From the NCBI RefSeq assembly GCF_000332115.1, contig NC_020156.1, positions 2,357,501 to 2,421,500 on the forward strand: DNA of 64,000 nt, read 5' to 3'. This document shows positions 16,722 to 24,357 of the stretch, one piece after another. Positions within the stretch are counted from its first letter, which is position 1. Every line of letters starts with the position of its first letter. The translations under genes and the position numbers were made by a program. This stretch comes from Nonlabens dokdonensis DSW-6 (GTDB lineage: Bacteria; Bacteroidota; Bacteroidia; Flavobacteriales; Flavobacteriaceae). The notes below the pieces were generated by a model, which did not search any database, was not told the origin of the DNA, and worked only from the letters and a program-made list of their open reading frames with translations.

Positions 16722-18242
16722 ATGGCTTTAATAGGACCAATAATTAAGACAGCGTTGAACCTTCACGATTCGGTGAGTTCCACTACTAATCACGTAGAGG
16801 CACAAAAGAAAGTCTTAAAGAACTTGTTGAAAACGGCAAAAAATACCTCCTTTGGCTTGTACTATGACTTTGATGGTATTTTAGAAAATAATGATTTAGA
16901 GCACGCTTTCGCGGAAGCGGTACCGTTCTACGACTATCATAAAATGGACGAGCAATGGTGGTCACGCATGAAGGAAGGAAAACCTAATATCACATGGCCT
17001 GGCGTACCAAAATTTCTAGCAAGATCCAGTGGAACGACAGGGAAAAAATCCAAAACTATTCCAGTGACAGATGAGATGATCGCTGCCATAAAAGCTGCTG
17101 GGACGAAGCAAGTAAGTGCATTGACTAATTTTGATTTGCATGATGATGTTTTTGAAAGTGAGGTGCTGGCGTTAGGAAGTTCTACAGATTTAAGCAAAGA
17201 AGATGGTTTTACAATTGGCGAGATTAGTGGTATCTCGGCAAGTAATATCCCAGAGTTTTTAGATTCATTTTATAGGCCTGGGAAAGAAATCTCCTCTATT
17301 GATGATTGGGACGAACGTGTGGAGCGCATCGCCAAAGAAGCAAAAAATTGGGATATAGGAATGCTAAGCGGTATTCCATCTTGGCTAGAAATGATGCTCA
17401 AAAAGGTAATGGATTTTCATAAAGTGGATTCCATCCATGATATATGGCCTAATCTTGCGGTGTATACTTCTGGAGGCGTGGCTTTTGAACCTTATCGATC
17501 TAGTTTTGAGAAATTATTTACTAAGCCAGTTCAGATAGTTGATACCTATCTTGCTAGTGAAGGATTTATTGCTTGCCAACAAAGACCAGAAACCAGCTCT
17601 ATGCAATTAATAACAGATGGCGGAATTTACTTTGAATTTGTGCCGTTCCAACCAGAATATGTCGAGCAGGATGGTAGTATTTCAAATAACGCACCTGTAC
17701 TTTCTATGGCAGATGTGGAGTTAGAAACCGACTATGCTCTTATTATTTCTACTGTTTCTGGCGCTTGGAGGTATTTAATAGGCGATACTATTAAGTTTAC
17801 AAACATTGATCACGCCGAAATTAAAATCACAGGTAGAACAAAGTTTTTCTTAAACGTTGTAGGTAGTCAGCTGTCTGTTCTTAAAATGGAAACTGCAATT
17901 ACCGAGCTGCAAGAAAAATACAATACCAGTATTAAAGAGTTTACCGTTTCTGCAAAAAAAATAGATGGAGAATTTCACCACGTTTGGTATTTAGGAACAG
18001 AAACAGAAACATCAGAAGAAGAACTTGCAACTGCTCTTGATGACTCTCTTCAAGACGCTAATAAAAATTATAAAGTAGCTAGAACTAAAGCGTTAAAAGG
18101 CGTTCAAGTACATAAAGTGCAACCAGAAACCTTCTCAAAATGGAACGACTATAATAAGAAAAAAGGTGGTCAGGTTAAAATGGAAAAGGTAATGGACGAA
18201 GAGAAGTTTAAAGCCTGGGAAGAGTTTGTGAGTAGTCTTTGA
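16722..18242 (+). CDS. GH3 auxin-responsive-promoter family protein
   Basis: 506 residues. GH3 proteins are ANL-type adenylating enzymes that conjugate acyl groups to amino acids; bacterial members are of uncertain substrate. The adenylate-forming P-loop is visible as ARSSGTTGKKSKTIPVT, followed by LPNLxVYTSGGVAFEPY and the C-terminal hinge DTIKFTNIDHAEIKITGRTKFFLNVVGSQLS. A one-base variant of the HIP palindrome (16905-16918) is translated as HAFAEAV. The 3' end is followed at once by an inverted simple-repeat array. Confidence 0.85.
   Translation: MALIGPIIKTALNLHDSVSSTTNHVEAQKKVLKNLLKTAKNTSFGLYYDFDGILENNDLEHAFAEAVPFYDYHKMDEQWWSRMKEGKPNITWPGVPKFLARSSGTTGKKSKTIPVTDEMIAAIKAAGTKQVSALTNFDLHDDVFESEVLALGSSTDLSKEDGFTIGEISGISASNIPEFLDSFYRPGKEISSIDDWDERVERIAKEAKNWDIGMLSGIPSWLEMMLKKVMDFHKVDSIHDIWPNLAVYTSGGVAFEPYRSSFEKLFTKPVQIVDTYLASEGFIACQQRPETSSMQLITDGGIYFEFVPFQPEYVEQDGSISNNAPVLSMADVELETDYALIISTVSGAWRYLIGDTIKFTNIDHAEIKITGRTKFFLNVVGSQLSVLKMETAITELQEKYNTSIKEFTVSAKKIDGEFHHVWYLGTETETSEEELATALDDSLQDANKNYKVARTKALKGVQVHKVQPETFSKWNDYNKKKGGQVKMEKVMDEEKFKAWEEFVSSL
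16905..16918. repeat. HIP-like palindrome, one-mismatch copy inside GH3 gene
   Basis: GCTTTCGCGGAAGC, read as AFAEA. The A-to-G change turns Lys to Glu. Confidence 0.75.
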
Positions 18243-18256
18243 GATTGTTAGCTCTG

Positions 18257-18297
18257 AGTCTCTGAGTCGCTGTGCTTTGAGTCTTTGAGTCTTTGAG
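18257..18297 (+). repeat. Left octamer array of an ORF-less element
   Basis: Degenerate 8-bp units AGTCTCTG, AGTCGCTG, (T)GCTTTG, AGTCTTTG, AGTCTTTG. They are complementary in pattern to the right array starting at 18343. Confidence 0.75.
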
Positions 18298-18342
18298 AAA
18301 AATAAAATTAGAACTAATATTTTTTTTTTGCGAAGCAAAAAA

Positions 18343-18528
18343 ACTCACGAACTCACGAACTCACGAACTCACGAACTCACGAACTCACGAACTCACGAAC
18401 TCAGGAACTCACGAACTCACGAACTCACGAACTCACGAACTCACGAACTCACGAACTCACGAACTCACGAACTCACGAACTCACGAACTCACGAACTCAC
18501 GAACTCACGAACTCACGAACTCACCAAC
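18343..18528 (+). repeat. Right octamer array (ACTCACGA), ~23 copies
   Basis: Near-perfect 8-bp tandem repeat with one CTCAGGA variant near 18401. It runs into the stop codon of the minus-strand peptidase gene. It is inverted relative to 18257-18297, separated by ~45 bp containing a TTTTTTTGC / GCAAAAAAA hairpin. Open frames through it (TNSRTHEL repeats) are not genes. Confidence 0.95.
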
Positions 18529-19127
18529 TAATTCGGCGCCAGTTCATCTTGACTAGGCTTTTCTCCAGTTTCTCCATAACGGTTGATCAATTCCAAAATT
18601 TCTTCTGGTGAGAGATAGAATTTACGCATGTGTTTTTTATATTTTTCTGACAAGCTTGTATGATTCAGAATAAAATTCTTAGTTTTTAAAATGTATTCTC
18701 CCATTCCGTGACGCACAGCATAATCATCTGCGGCGCGCTCTACTTCTTGAATGTGAGCGTGCGAATAAAGATACTTTAATCCAAAAATGATCATATTAAA
18801 AGTCGAGCGAGATCGGTAATCCATCACATGACCCAACTCGTGGCCTAACCAGCCAGTAAGTACATCGCTCGGAATTTGATCGATAGTAAAAATCTCGTTT
18901 TCTACCTTAAATTCTTTACTAATGAGAATAATATAACTGCGGTTTTTACGCGATTTAAAAATACTTTTATAAGTAGGTTGTGCTTGCATAAAATTCTTTC
19001 GAACCATATCATTAAACTTAAATTCGATAGGTGTGTCCTTCAAAGCTGGATAAAAAGACATTGCTTTCTCCGCTTCAATGATGATAGAATCTGGTGCTGT
19101 AATATTAGTATATCGCATATATAGCAA
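18528..19127 (-). CDS. Predicted zinc metallopeptidase (HExxH)
   Basis: 199 residues without signal peptide or transmembrane segment. The zinc-binding helix is WLGHELGHVMDY (His96, Glu97, His100), and a downstream EVERAADDYAVRHG supplies the third acidic ligand, as in M48-like gluzincins. The N-terminus before it is a mixed alpha/beta domain. Two in-frame ATGs lie 9 bases apart. The C-terminal codons and stop abut the octamer array. The substrate is unknown. Confidence 0.7.
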   Translation of the reverse strand: MLYMRYTNITAPDSIIIEAEKAMSFYPALKDTPIEFKFNDMVRKNFMQAQPTYKSIFKSRKNRSYIILISKEFKVENEIFTIDQIPSDVLTGWLGHELGHVMDYRSRSTFNMIIFGLKYLYSHAHIQEVERAADDYAVRHGMGEYILKTKNFILNHTSLSEKYKKHMRKFYLSPEEILELINRYGETGEKPSQDELAPN

Positions 19128-19192
19128 TATACGAGTGCCAGCGATTTGTGGTCGTGAAAATAGCGTTAAAGGTTGAGGTTATTGGATATTCC

Positions 19193-19206
19193 GCTTTCGC
19201 GAAAGC
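19193..19206. repeat. HIP-like palindrome, copy 5 (divergent spacer)
   Basis: Perfect copy extended to TCCGCTTTCGCGAAAGCGGA, between the peptidase start (-) and paaE (+). Confidence 0.9.
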
Positions 19207-19267
19207 GGAGTGAAAAGTCTCAAAATCAGCCTTCAAACGATTGTAAATAAACATATTTGTTTTCCAA

Positions 19268-19283
19268 ACTAACAAGTGTTAGT
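19268..19283. promoter_or_regulatory. Operator 1 of paa regulon (ACTAACAAGTGTTAGT)
   Basis: Palindromic arms ACTAAC / GTTAGT (the symmetry extends outward to AAACTAACA / TGTTAGTTT), 28 bp upstream of the paaE start. The same 16-mer pattern recurs before paaZ and the E2 gene. A TetR-family, PaaR-like repressor is inferred; no regulator gene is in the window. Confidence 0.65.
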
Positions 19284-19311
19284 TTTGTGTAAACTTAACG
19301 ACCTAATAATA

Positions 19312-20388
19312 GTGAGTAAATTTCATAACATAACATTATCACAAGTCTATAAAGAGACTGACGACACGACGGTAATTGCTTTTGACGTTCCGCAGGAATT
19401 GAAGGAAGAATTTAAATACCGTCAAGGTCAATTTTTGACGTTGCGCGCCATGATTAATGAGGAAGATGTGCGACGCAGTTACTCACTTTGTAGCAGTCCG
19501 CTAGATGATGAGTGGAAAGTCGCTGTCAAAGAAATTTTTGAAGGTAAGTTTTCTACTTATGTAAATCGTAAATTGAAAACTGGAGATACGTTGCAAGTTG
19601 CTGCACCAAGTGGTGATTTTGGAATCGACTGCTATGATGAAAAAGAAACTAAAAATTATATAGCATTTGCAGCAGGTAGTGGAATCACTCCTATGTTGAG
19701 TATTATTAAAACGCATCTCGCGAGTGAACCAAATGCTAAATTCAAGTTATTCTATCTCAATAGAACGGTAAAATCTATTATCTTTAAAGAAGAGATTGAA
19801 GCACTGAAAAACAAGTATTTAAGTAGGTTTGAGGTGTTTTATTTTTTAAGTCGTGAGCATAGAGATACAGAATTATTTAACGGTCGCTTTGATAAAGAAA
19901 AGCTTCAAATGCTTACCAAAACCTTAATCAACGCACCACATACAGACCATGCGTTTATTTGTGGTCCTGAAGAGATGATTTTCTTGATAAGAGATGAACT
20001 CGTTGCTGCAGGAATGAAGAAAGAAAATGTACACTTTGAACTATTTGTAAGCGGTTTAAGTGAAGAAGATAAGGCCAAAGCAGCAGCTGCGCTAGAGCAA
20101 AAAGTAGATGGAGTAGATGTAACCATTATTGATGGTAGTCGCGAGTTCAACTTTGTTTTAGGTGATGATTTTGATAATGTGTTGGATGGCGCTATTGCCG
20201 CAGGAGCAGACTTGCCTTATGCCTGTAAAGGTGGTGTTTGCAGTACTTGTAAATGTAAAGTTGTAGAAGGTAGCGTAGCCATGAAAGTAAATTATGCGCT
20301 TACTGATGAAGAAGTAGAAAAAGGATTTGTCCTGAGTTGCGTGAGCGTTCCTACGAGTAAGAAATTGGTTGTGGACTATGATGTGTAA
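19312..20388 (+). CDS. paaE: Phenylacetyl-CoA epoxidase reductase subunit PaaE
   Basis: 358 residues from GTG 19312. The 12 in-frame codons upstream overlap the operator and lack homology, so they are not used. PaaE passes electrons from NADPH to the PaaA di-iron centre. Domains: FAD-binding (YRQGQFLTLR, RRSYSLCSSP), NAD(P)-binding (FAAGSGITPMLSII, FICGPEEMI), and a C-terminal plant-type 2Fe-2S ferredoxin with Cys305, Cys310, Cys313 and Cys343 (ACKGGVCSTCKCK...LSC). It is first in the paa cluster here, whereas in E. coli it follows paaD. Confidence 0.93.
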   Translation: MSKFHNITLSQVYKETDDTTVIAFDVPQELKEEFKYRQGQFLTLRAMINEEDVRRSYSLCSSPLDDEWKVAVKEIFEGKFSTYVNRKLKTGDTLQVAAPSGDFGIDCYDEKETKNYIAFAAGSGITPMLSIIKTHLASEPNAKFKLFYLNRTVKSIIFKEEIEALKNKYLSRFEVFYFLSREHRDTELFNGRFDKEKLQMLTKTLINAPHTDHAFICGPEEMIFLIRDELVAAGMKKENVHFELFVSGLSEEDKAKAAAALEQKVDGVDVTIIDGSREFNFVLGDDFDNVLDGAIAAGADLPYACKGGVCSTCKCKVVEGSVAMKVNYALTDEEVEKGFVLSCVSVPTSKKLVVDYDV

Positions 20389-20487
20389 CCCAATTCCTGC
20401 GCAGGCAGGAATCTTTAACCTGAGTAACCGGAATTGAATTCTAGCAACTCAGATTGAACTAATATAAATATGGATTGTTGTTATCTC

Positions 20488-20501
20488 GCTTTCGCGAAAG
20501 C
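20488..20501. repeat. HIP-like palindrome, copy 6 (paaE-paaA spacer)
   Basis: Perfect copy 168 bp upstream of paaA. Confidence 0.9.
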
Positions 20502-20568
20502 GGAATAAGAACAAGAGTTGAAATAGTAATAAGTGTATAGGTTTTAAAAAGCCTTTGAGATAAAAAGT

Positions 20569-20595
20569 AGCGAAGCCGTCCTGCGACGGCTTGAC
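20569..20595. repeat. 27-bp REP-like hairpin (family shared with 40.5-41.0 kb)
   Basis: Begins AGCGAAGCCG and ends CGGCTTGAC with a variable middle. Three relatives flank the GIY-YIG gene at 40589. Confidence 0.8.
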
Positions 20596-20602
20596 AAAGT
20601 AA

Positions 20603-20655
20603 GTTCGCATCGCATGCGAACAGAAACGAAGTATCATCGACGCATGCGATGCGTC
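20603..20655. repeat. Two further hairpins before paaA
   Basis: GTTCGCATCGCATGCGAAC (20603-20621) and GACGCATGCGATGCGTC (20639-20655) are near-perfect palindromes ending 14 bp before the paaA ATG. They could fold in the mRNA leader. Confidence 0.8.
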
Positions 20656-20669
20656 TAAAACATAACAAC

Positions 20670-21629
20670 ATGAGTGAAGCAGAAATCAAAAGTTTAGAAG
20701 CGCAATTTGATGCAAAAATTGCGAGAGATGAAAAGATTGAGCCAAAAGACTGGATGCCGGAGAAGTATCGCAAGACACATATCAGACAGATTTCCCAGCA
20801 TGCTCATTCTGAAATTGTGGGAATGCTTCCAGAAGGTAATTGGATCACACGTGCGCCATCGTTGCGTCGCAAGGTTGCCTTGTTAGCTAAGGTGCAAGAC
20901 GAGGCTGGACACGGATTATACTTATACAGTGCTTGTGAAACTTTAGGAATCACTCGTGAGCAGATGTATGAAGATTTACACTCTGGTAAAGCAAAATATT
21001 CATCGATTTTCAATTACCCAACGATGACTTGGGCAGATATGGGAGCGATAGGTTGGCTCGTTGATGGAGCCGCGATTATTAATCAGGTACCATTATGTAG
21101 TACATCTTATGGGCCTTATGCTCGTGCGATGGTACGTGTTTGTAAAGAAGAAAGTTTCCACCAGCGTCAAGGATATGAAATCATGTTATCGCTGTGTAAC
21201 GGAAGTGAAGAACAAAAGGAAATGGCACAAGATGCATTGAACCGCTGGTGGTGGCCGTCCTTAATGATGTTAGGTCCTACTGATGCGGCAAGTACGCACA
21301 CAGAGCAATCTATGAAATGGAAGTTGAAGCGTAAGACGAACGATGAGTTGCGCCAGCAATTTATTGATCAAACTGTTCCGCAAGCAGAGCTTTTAGGACT
21401 AACTATTCCAGATCCAGATTTGAAATGGAATGAAGACACGGGAAGCTATGATTTTGGCGAGATCGATTGGGATGAGTTCTGGCAAGTGGTAAAAGGCCAT
21501 GGACCGATGAATAAAAAACGTCTCGACGATCGTCGTAATGCATGGAATGAAGGTGCATGGGTACGAGAAGCAGCAACGGCTTTTGCGGCAAAACAGAAGG
21601 ATAGAAAAGAGCAGTCCAAGACTGCGTAA
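20670..21629 (+). CDS. paaA: Phenylacetyl-CoA 1,2-epoxidase catalytic subunit PaaA
   Basis: 319 residues from ATG 20670 ([16 protein letters not shown]). Seven in-frame codons upstream lie inside a hairpin and are rejected. It is a bacterial multicomponent monooxygenase alpha subunit with a ferritin-like di-iron site. Visible iron-ligand motifs are [17 protein letters not shown] and, about 90 residues later, [15 protein letters not shown]. It acts in the cytoplasm with PaaB, PaaC and PaaE. It is separated from paaE and paaB by hairpin-rich spacers rather than the tight overlaps usual in paa operons. Confidence 0.95.
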   Translation: MSEAEIKSLEAQFDAKIARDEKIEPKDWMPEKYRKTHIRQISQHAHSEIVGMLPEGNWITRAPSLRRKVALLAKVQDEAGHGLYLYSACETLGITREQMYEDLHSGKAKYSSIFNYPTMTWADMGAIGWLVDGAAIINQVPLCSTSYGPYARAMVRVCKEESFHQRQGYEIMLSLCNGSEEQKEMAQDALNRWWWPSLMMLGPTDAASTHTEQSMKWKLKRKTNDELRQQFIDQTVPQAELLGLTIPDPDLKWNEDTGSYDFGEIDWDEFWQVVKGHGPMNKKRLDDRRNAWNEGAWVREAATAFAAKQKDRKEQSKTA

Positions 21630-21630
21630 A

Positions 21631-21699
21631 GGTGGATTGCATCCGCCAATTTAAAGTGAAGTGCATGCGTCCACTTTGAGTCAAGCGCATGCAATGCGC
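21631..21699. repeat. Three hairpins in paaA-paaB spacer
   Basis: GGTGGATTGCATCCGCC (21631-21647), AAAGTG...CACTTT (21653-21677) and GCGCATGCAATGCGC (21685-21699). Each has its own stem, and all contain the GCAT/ATGC core also present in the 20603-20655 hairpins. Confidence 0.8.
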
Positions 21700-21735
21700 G
21701 CCAAACCTAGCGAAAGCGCTGAAAACTAAAAGAAT

Positions 21736-22020
21736 ATGAGCACAGAAATACCACTATGGGAAGTTTTTATACGATCTAAAAACGGACTAGAACACAGGCA
21801 CTGCGGTAGCTTACATGCTGAAGATGCTGAAATGGCAATGAATAATGCACGCGACGTTTACACCAGAAGAAACGAAGGTGTGAGTATTTGGGTTGTAGAA
21901 TCAAAAAATATCACTGCTAGCAGTCCAGAAGATAGTGGTGAGCTTTTTGAACCTGCCAGTGATAAAGTTTATAGGCATCCTACTTTTTATGAGTTACCTG
22001 AGGAGTTAAAACACATGTAA
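21736..22020 (+). CDS. paaB: Phenylacetyl-CoA epoxidase subunit PaaB
   Basis: 94 residues, the usual size. The N-terminus IPLWEVFIRSKNGLEHRHCGSLHAEDAEMAMNNARDVYTRRNEGVSIWVV is diagnostic for PaaB, a small non-catalytic subunit that bridges the PaaAC heterodimers of the epoxidase. It ends with the conserved ...YRHPTFYELPEELKHM. The next paa gene, paaC, is 540 bp away because a four-helix-bundle element intervenes. Confidence 0.95.
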   Translation: MSTEIPLWEVFIRSKNGLEHRHCGSLHAEDAEMAMNNARDVYTRRNEGVSIWVVESKNITASSPEDSGELFEPASDKVYRHPTFYELPEELKHM

Positions 22021-22106
22021 AAACGGTGCTTTTACATATTTTTTAATTCTTAAAGTTTAAACTTAAGTTTAAGTTGAAATTTAAAATTATGGATGTTTAA
22101 AAGTAG

Positions 22107-22140
22107 AAAATCAAAATCAAAACTAAAATCAAAATCAAAC
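22107..22140 (+). repeat. Left hexamer array of IVP element 1 (AAAATC)
   Basis: Five and a half units: AAAATC, AAAATC, AAAACT, AAAATC, AAAATC, AAAC. It ends 4 bp before the IVP ATG and is the inverted complement of the array at 22507-22542. Confidence 0.9.
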
Positions 22141-22144
22141 AGAA

Positions 22145-22492
22145 ATGAGTGAGAAACCTTATGATGTAGAAGATAGATTGATTCTGTTTGCAGCAGATGT
22201 GGTTAAAGAATTTGATTTTCCGATTAAAACATATGCTTCCAAATATTATGCGGAGCAACTCATACGTTCTTCAGGAAGTGCTGCCTTAAACTACGGAGAG
22301 TTTGCAGGTGCTGGAACTTCTAAAGACAGAATTAACAAATTGAGAATATGTCTCAAAGAACTTAAAGAATGTAAGAACAACTTGAGAATCCAACTTAAAG
22401 CAGATCTTCTTAAAAATGATCAAAGAAACTTAGTTGATGAATCATTGCAGTTAAGCAAAATAGTAGCAACAATAATTAAAAACCAAAAATAG
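22145..22492 (+). CDS. Four-helix-bundle protein, 23S rRNA intervening-sequence (IVP) family, copy 1
   Basis: 115 residues predicted as four amphipathic helices. The core YYAEQLIRSSGSAALNYGEFAGAGTSKDRINKLRICLKELKEC fits the IVP/four-helix-bundle family first found as ORFs within 23S rRNA intervening sequences. Its biochemical role is not established. It lies in sense orientation between paaB and paaC, bracketed by inverted hexamer arrays, and it is closest to the copy at 23448 (shared ALNYGE..GAGT.KD..NKLRI.LKEL.EC). Confidence 0.82.
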   Translation: MSEKPYDVEDRLILFAADVVKEFDFPIKTYASKYYAEQLIRSSGSAALNYGEFAGAGTSKDRINKLRICLKELKECKNNLRIQLKADLLKNDQRNLVDESLQLSKIVATIIKNQK

Positions 22493-22506
22493 GCGTTTTC
22501 AAAATT

Positions 22507-22542
22507 GATTTTGATTTTGATTTTGATTTTCGTTTTGATTTT
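22507..22542 (+). repeat. Right hexamer array of IVP element 1 (GATTTT)
   Basis: Six units, five perfect GATTTT and one CGTTTT, the reverse complement of the left array. Paired, they would form a ~30-bp stem with the gene in its loop. Confidence 0.9.
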
Positions 22543-22562
22543 AAACTCATTTTATTTTTATA

Positions 22563-23366
22563 ATGAAACAACCAATAAAAGAACTAAACCCACAATTCCT
22601 TGAGTCAAAGGAAAACAAACAACACCTAATCAACTACCTATTAGGAGTAGCAGATAACTATTTAATTCTAGGTCAGCGTTTAGGCGAACTTTGCGGTCAC
22701 GGCCCAAATTTAGAGCCAGATATCGCTATTACTAATATTTCGCTTGACATGTTGGGACAAGTACGTAGTTTTTATCAATATATCGCACAATTAAGGGGCG
22801 ACAAATCTACAGAAGACGATATTGCTTTTCTTCGTAAGGAACGTGAGTATAAAAATGTGCTGTTGGTAGAACAGCCCAACACAGATTTTGGTTATGTGAT
22901 TGCCCGTCAGTTTTTCTTTGATGTTTACAATAGATTATTCTTGAACGCATTACAACAAAGTGCCGACGAGACTTTAAGAGCACTCGCTTTTAAAGGAATC
23001 AAAGAAGCAAGTTATCACGAGCGATTTTCTGGCGATTGGTTAAAGCGTTTAGGCGATGGAACCGAAGAAAGCAAAACTCGTGTGCAACAGGCAGTGAATG
23101 ACCTTTGGATTTATACAGATGAGTTGTTCCATAAAACTAGTGCTGATGAGGCTATGGTAGCCGCAGGAGTCGCTCCAGACATGTTGCAGCTACGCGATTA
23201 TTATTATGAAAAAGTTGAAGAACTACTAACTACTGCAACCCTAGAAATTCCTGAAGTAGCATATTTCCAAAAAGGAGGAAAACAAGGATTGCACAGCGAG
23301 TATATGGGCTACATCCTTGCAGATATGCAGTATATGCAGAGAACTTATCCTGACTCCAAATGGTAG
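22563..23366 (+). CDS. paaC: Phenylacetyl-CoA epoxidase structural subunit PaaC
   Basis: 267 residues. PaaC is a ferritin-like paralogue of PaaA without a functional iron site, and it stabilises the catalytic subunit. Seen: NYLLGVADNYLILGQRLGELCGHGPNLEPDIAITNISLDMLGQVRSFY, EQPNTDFGYVIARQFFFD, KEASYHERFSGDWLKRLGDGTEES and the C-terminal HSEYMGYILADMQYMQRTYP. It is flanked on both sides by IVP elements, an unusual separation for genes whose products form a stoichiometric complex. Confidence 0.95.
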   Translation: MKQPIKELNPQFLESKENKQHLINYLLGVADNYLILGQRLGELCGHGPNLEPDIAITNISLDMLGQVRSFYQYIAQLRGDKSTEDDIAFLRKEREYKNVLLVEQPNTDFGYVIARQFFFDVYNRLFLNALQQSADETLRALAFKGIKEASYHERFSGDWLKRLGDGTEESKTRVQQAVNDLWIYTDELFHKTSADEAMVAAGVAPDMLQLRDYYYEKVEELLTTATLEIPEVAYFQKGGKQGLHSEYMGYILADMQYMQRTYPDSKW

Positions 23367-23370
23367 AGAA

Positions 23371-23430
23371 GTTGAATTTGAATTCGGACTCGAAATCGAA
23401 ACTGAAACTGAATTCGAAGTTGAAAATGAA
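23371..23430 (+). repeat. Left hexamer array of IVP element 2 (NNNGAA x10)
   Basis: Ten consecutive degenerate hexamers (GTTGAA TTTGAA TTCGGA, then CTCGAA, ATCGAA, ACTGAA, ACTGAA, TTCGAA, GTTGAA, AATGAA), starting 4 bp after the paaC stop. Confidence 0.85.
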
Positions 23431-23447
23431 ATAAATATAGATTGATT

Positions 23448-23798
23448 GTGGCGAAAAATGATTATGACTTGGCGGATAGGCTTGAGAATTTTGCAGCCTC
23501 TATTATATTACAATATTCTAAAATGCCAACTTCCTATGCTGCTCAATATCTAGCACAGCAACTGATAAGGTCAAGTTGTTCTACTGCCTTAAATTATGGT
23601 GAAGCATTAGGCGCTGGAACGTTAAAAGATCAGCTTAACAAGCTAAGGATAACTCTGAAAGAATTGAGAGAATGTTTAAGAAATTTAAATATTCAATCAA
23701 AAGCTAAATTATTAGATGACGAAGTAGTCAATAAACTGAGGAATGAGAATGACCAATTAATTCGAATAGTAGTAACCATTATAAAAAATAAATCTTAG
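23448..23798 (+). CDS. Four-helix-bundle protein, IVP family, copy 2
   Basis: 116 residues from GTG 23448; a TTG two codons upstream is an alternative. The helical core YLAQQLIRSSCSTALNYGEALGAGTLKDQLNKLRITLKELREC aligns without gaps to copy 1, so the two arose by duplication or came from one element family. It is in sense orientation between paaC and paaD, framed by inverted hexamer arrays that share period but not sequence with those of copy 1. The function is unknown. Confidence 0.8.
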   Translation: MAKNDYDLADRLENFAASIILQYSKMPTSYAAQYLAQQLIRSSCSTALNYGEALGAGTLKDQLNKLRITLKELRECLRNLNIQSKAKLLDDEVVNKLRNENDQLIRIVVTIIKNKS

Positions 23799-23805
23799 TC
23801 TTTAG

Positions 23806-23837
23806 TTCGATTTCAATTTCAGCTTCAATTTCAACTT
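23806..23837 (+). repeat. Right hexamer array of IVP element 2 (TTCNNN x5)
   Basis: TTCGAT TTCAAT TTCAGC, then TTCAAT and TTCAAC, the inverted complement of the NNNGAA array on the left. Confidence 0.85.
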
Positions 23838-23856
23838 TTTATTATCGATATTCCAA

Positions 23857-24354
23857 ATGATCCAAAACTATAACATACCACAAGACCTATTAGAAATCCT
23901 AGAATCTGTCAAAGATCCTGAGATACCTGTTTTAAACGTGGTAGATCTTGGTGTTATAAGAGATGTTCAAGTGGAAGGCCAAGAAATCACTATAAAGCTA
24001 ACTCCTACTTACAGCGGTTGTCCAGCGATGGATGTCATAGGTGATGACTTGGAACGTGCTTTCGCCGTTCAAGGGTACACTACTCACATACAATTAATTA
24101 TGAGTCCGCCATGGACTACGGACTGGATAACCGAGCGTGGTCGCAAAGCTCTTGAGGAATATGGAATCGCTGCACCACTAGAAGAAACTGCCGATAAAGA
24201 TGTGTTACTTAACGATAAGAAATTGGTAAAATGCACTAACTGTGGTTCGCAAAATACTAAGTTGGTGAGTCAGTTTGGTTCAACGGCTTGTAAAGCTATG
24301 TTTCAGTGTGAGGACTGTCTAGAGCCATTTGATTATTTTAAGTGTTTGAAGTGA
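23857..24354 (+). CDS. paaD: Phenylacetyl-CoA epoxidase-associated PaaD (metal-sulfur cluster factor)
   Basis: 165 residues. The N-terminal DUF59/MIP18-type domain has ESVKDPEIPVLNVVDLGVIRDV and TPTYSGCPAMDVI with the conserved Cys. The C-terminal zinc ribbon is CTNCGSQNTK ... CKAMFQCEDC (about residues 126-155). PaaD is needed for epoxidase activity, probably in iron-sulfur or di-iron maturation. It ends the core epoxidase block; the next gene is on the other strand 3 bp away. Confidence 0.94.
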   Translation: MIQNYNIPQDLLEILESVKDPEIPVLNVVDLGVIRDVQVEGQEITIKLTPTYSGCPAMDVIGDDLERAFAVQGYTTHIQLIMSPPWTTDWITERGRKALEEYGIAAPLEETADKDVLLNDKKLVKCTNCGSQNTKLVSQFGSTACKAMFQCEDCLEPFDYFKCLK

Positions 24355-24357
24355 TTC

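Noticed and set aside
18293..18556. Open reading frames of THELTNSR repeats on the + strand
   Set aside because: They are simply the 8-bp array translated (8 is not a multiple of 3, so the frame gives an 8-residue repeat). No start context, no homology.
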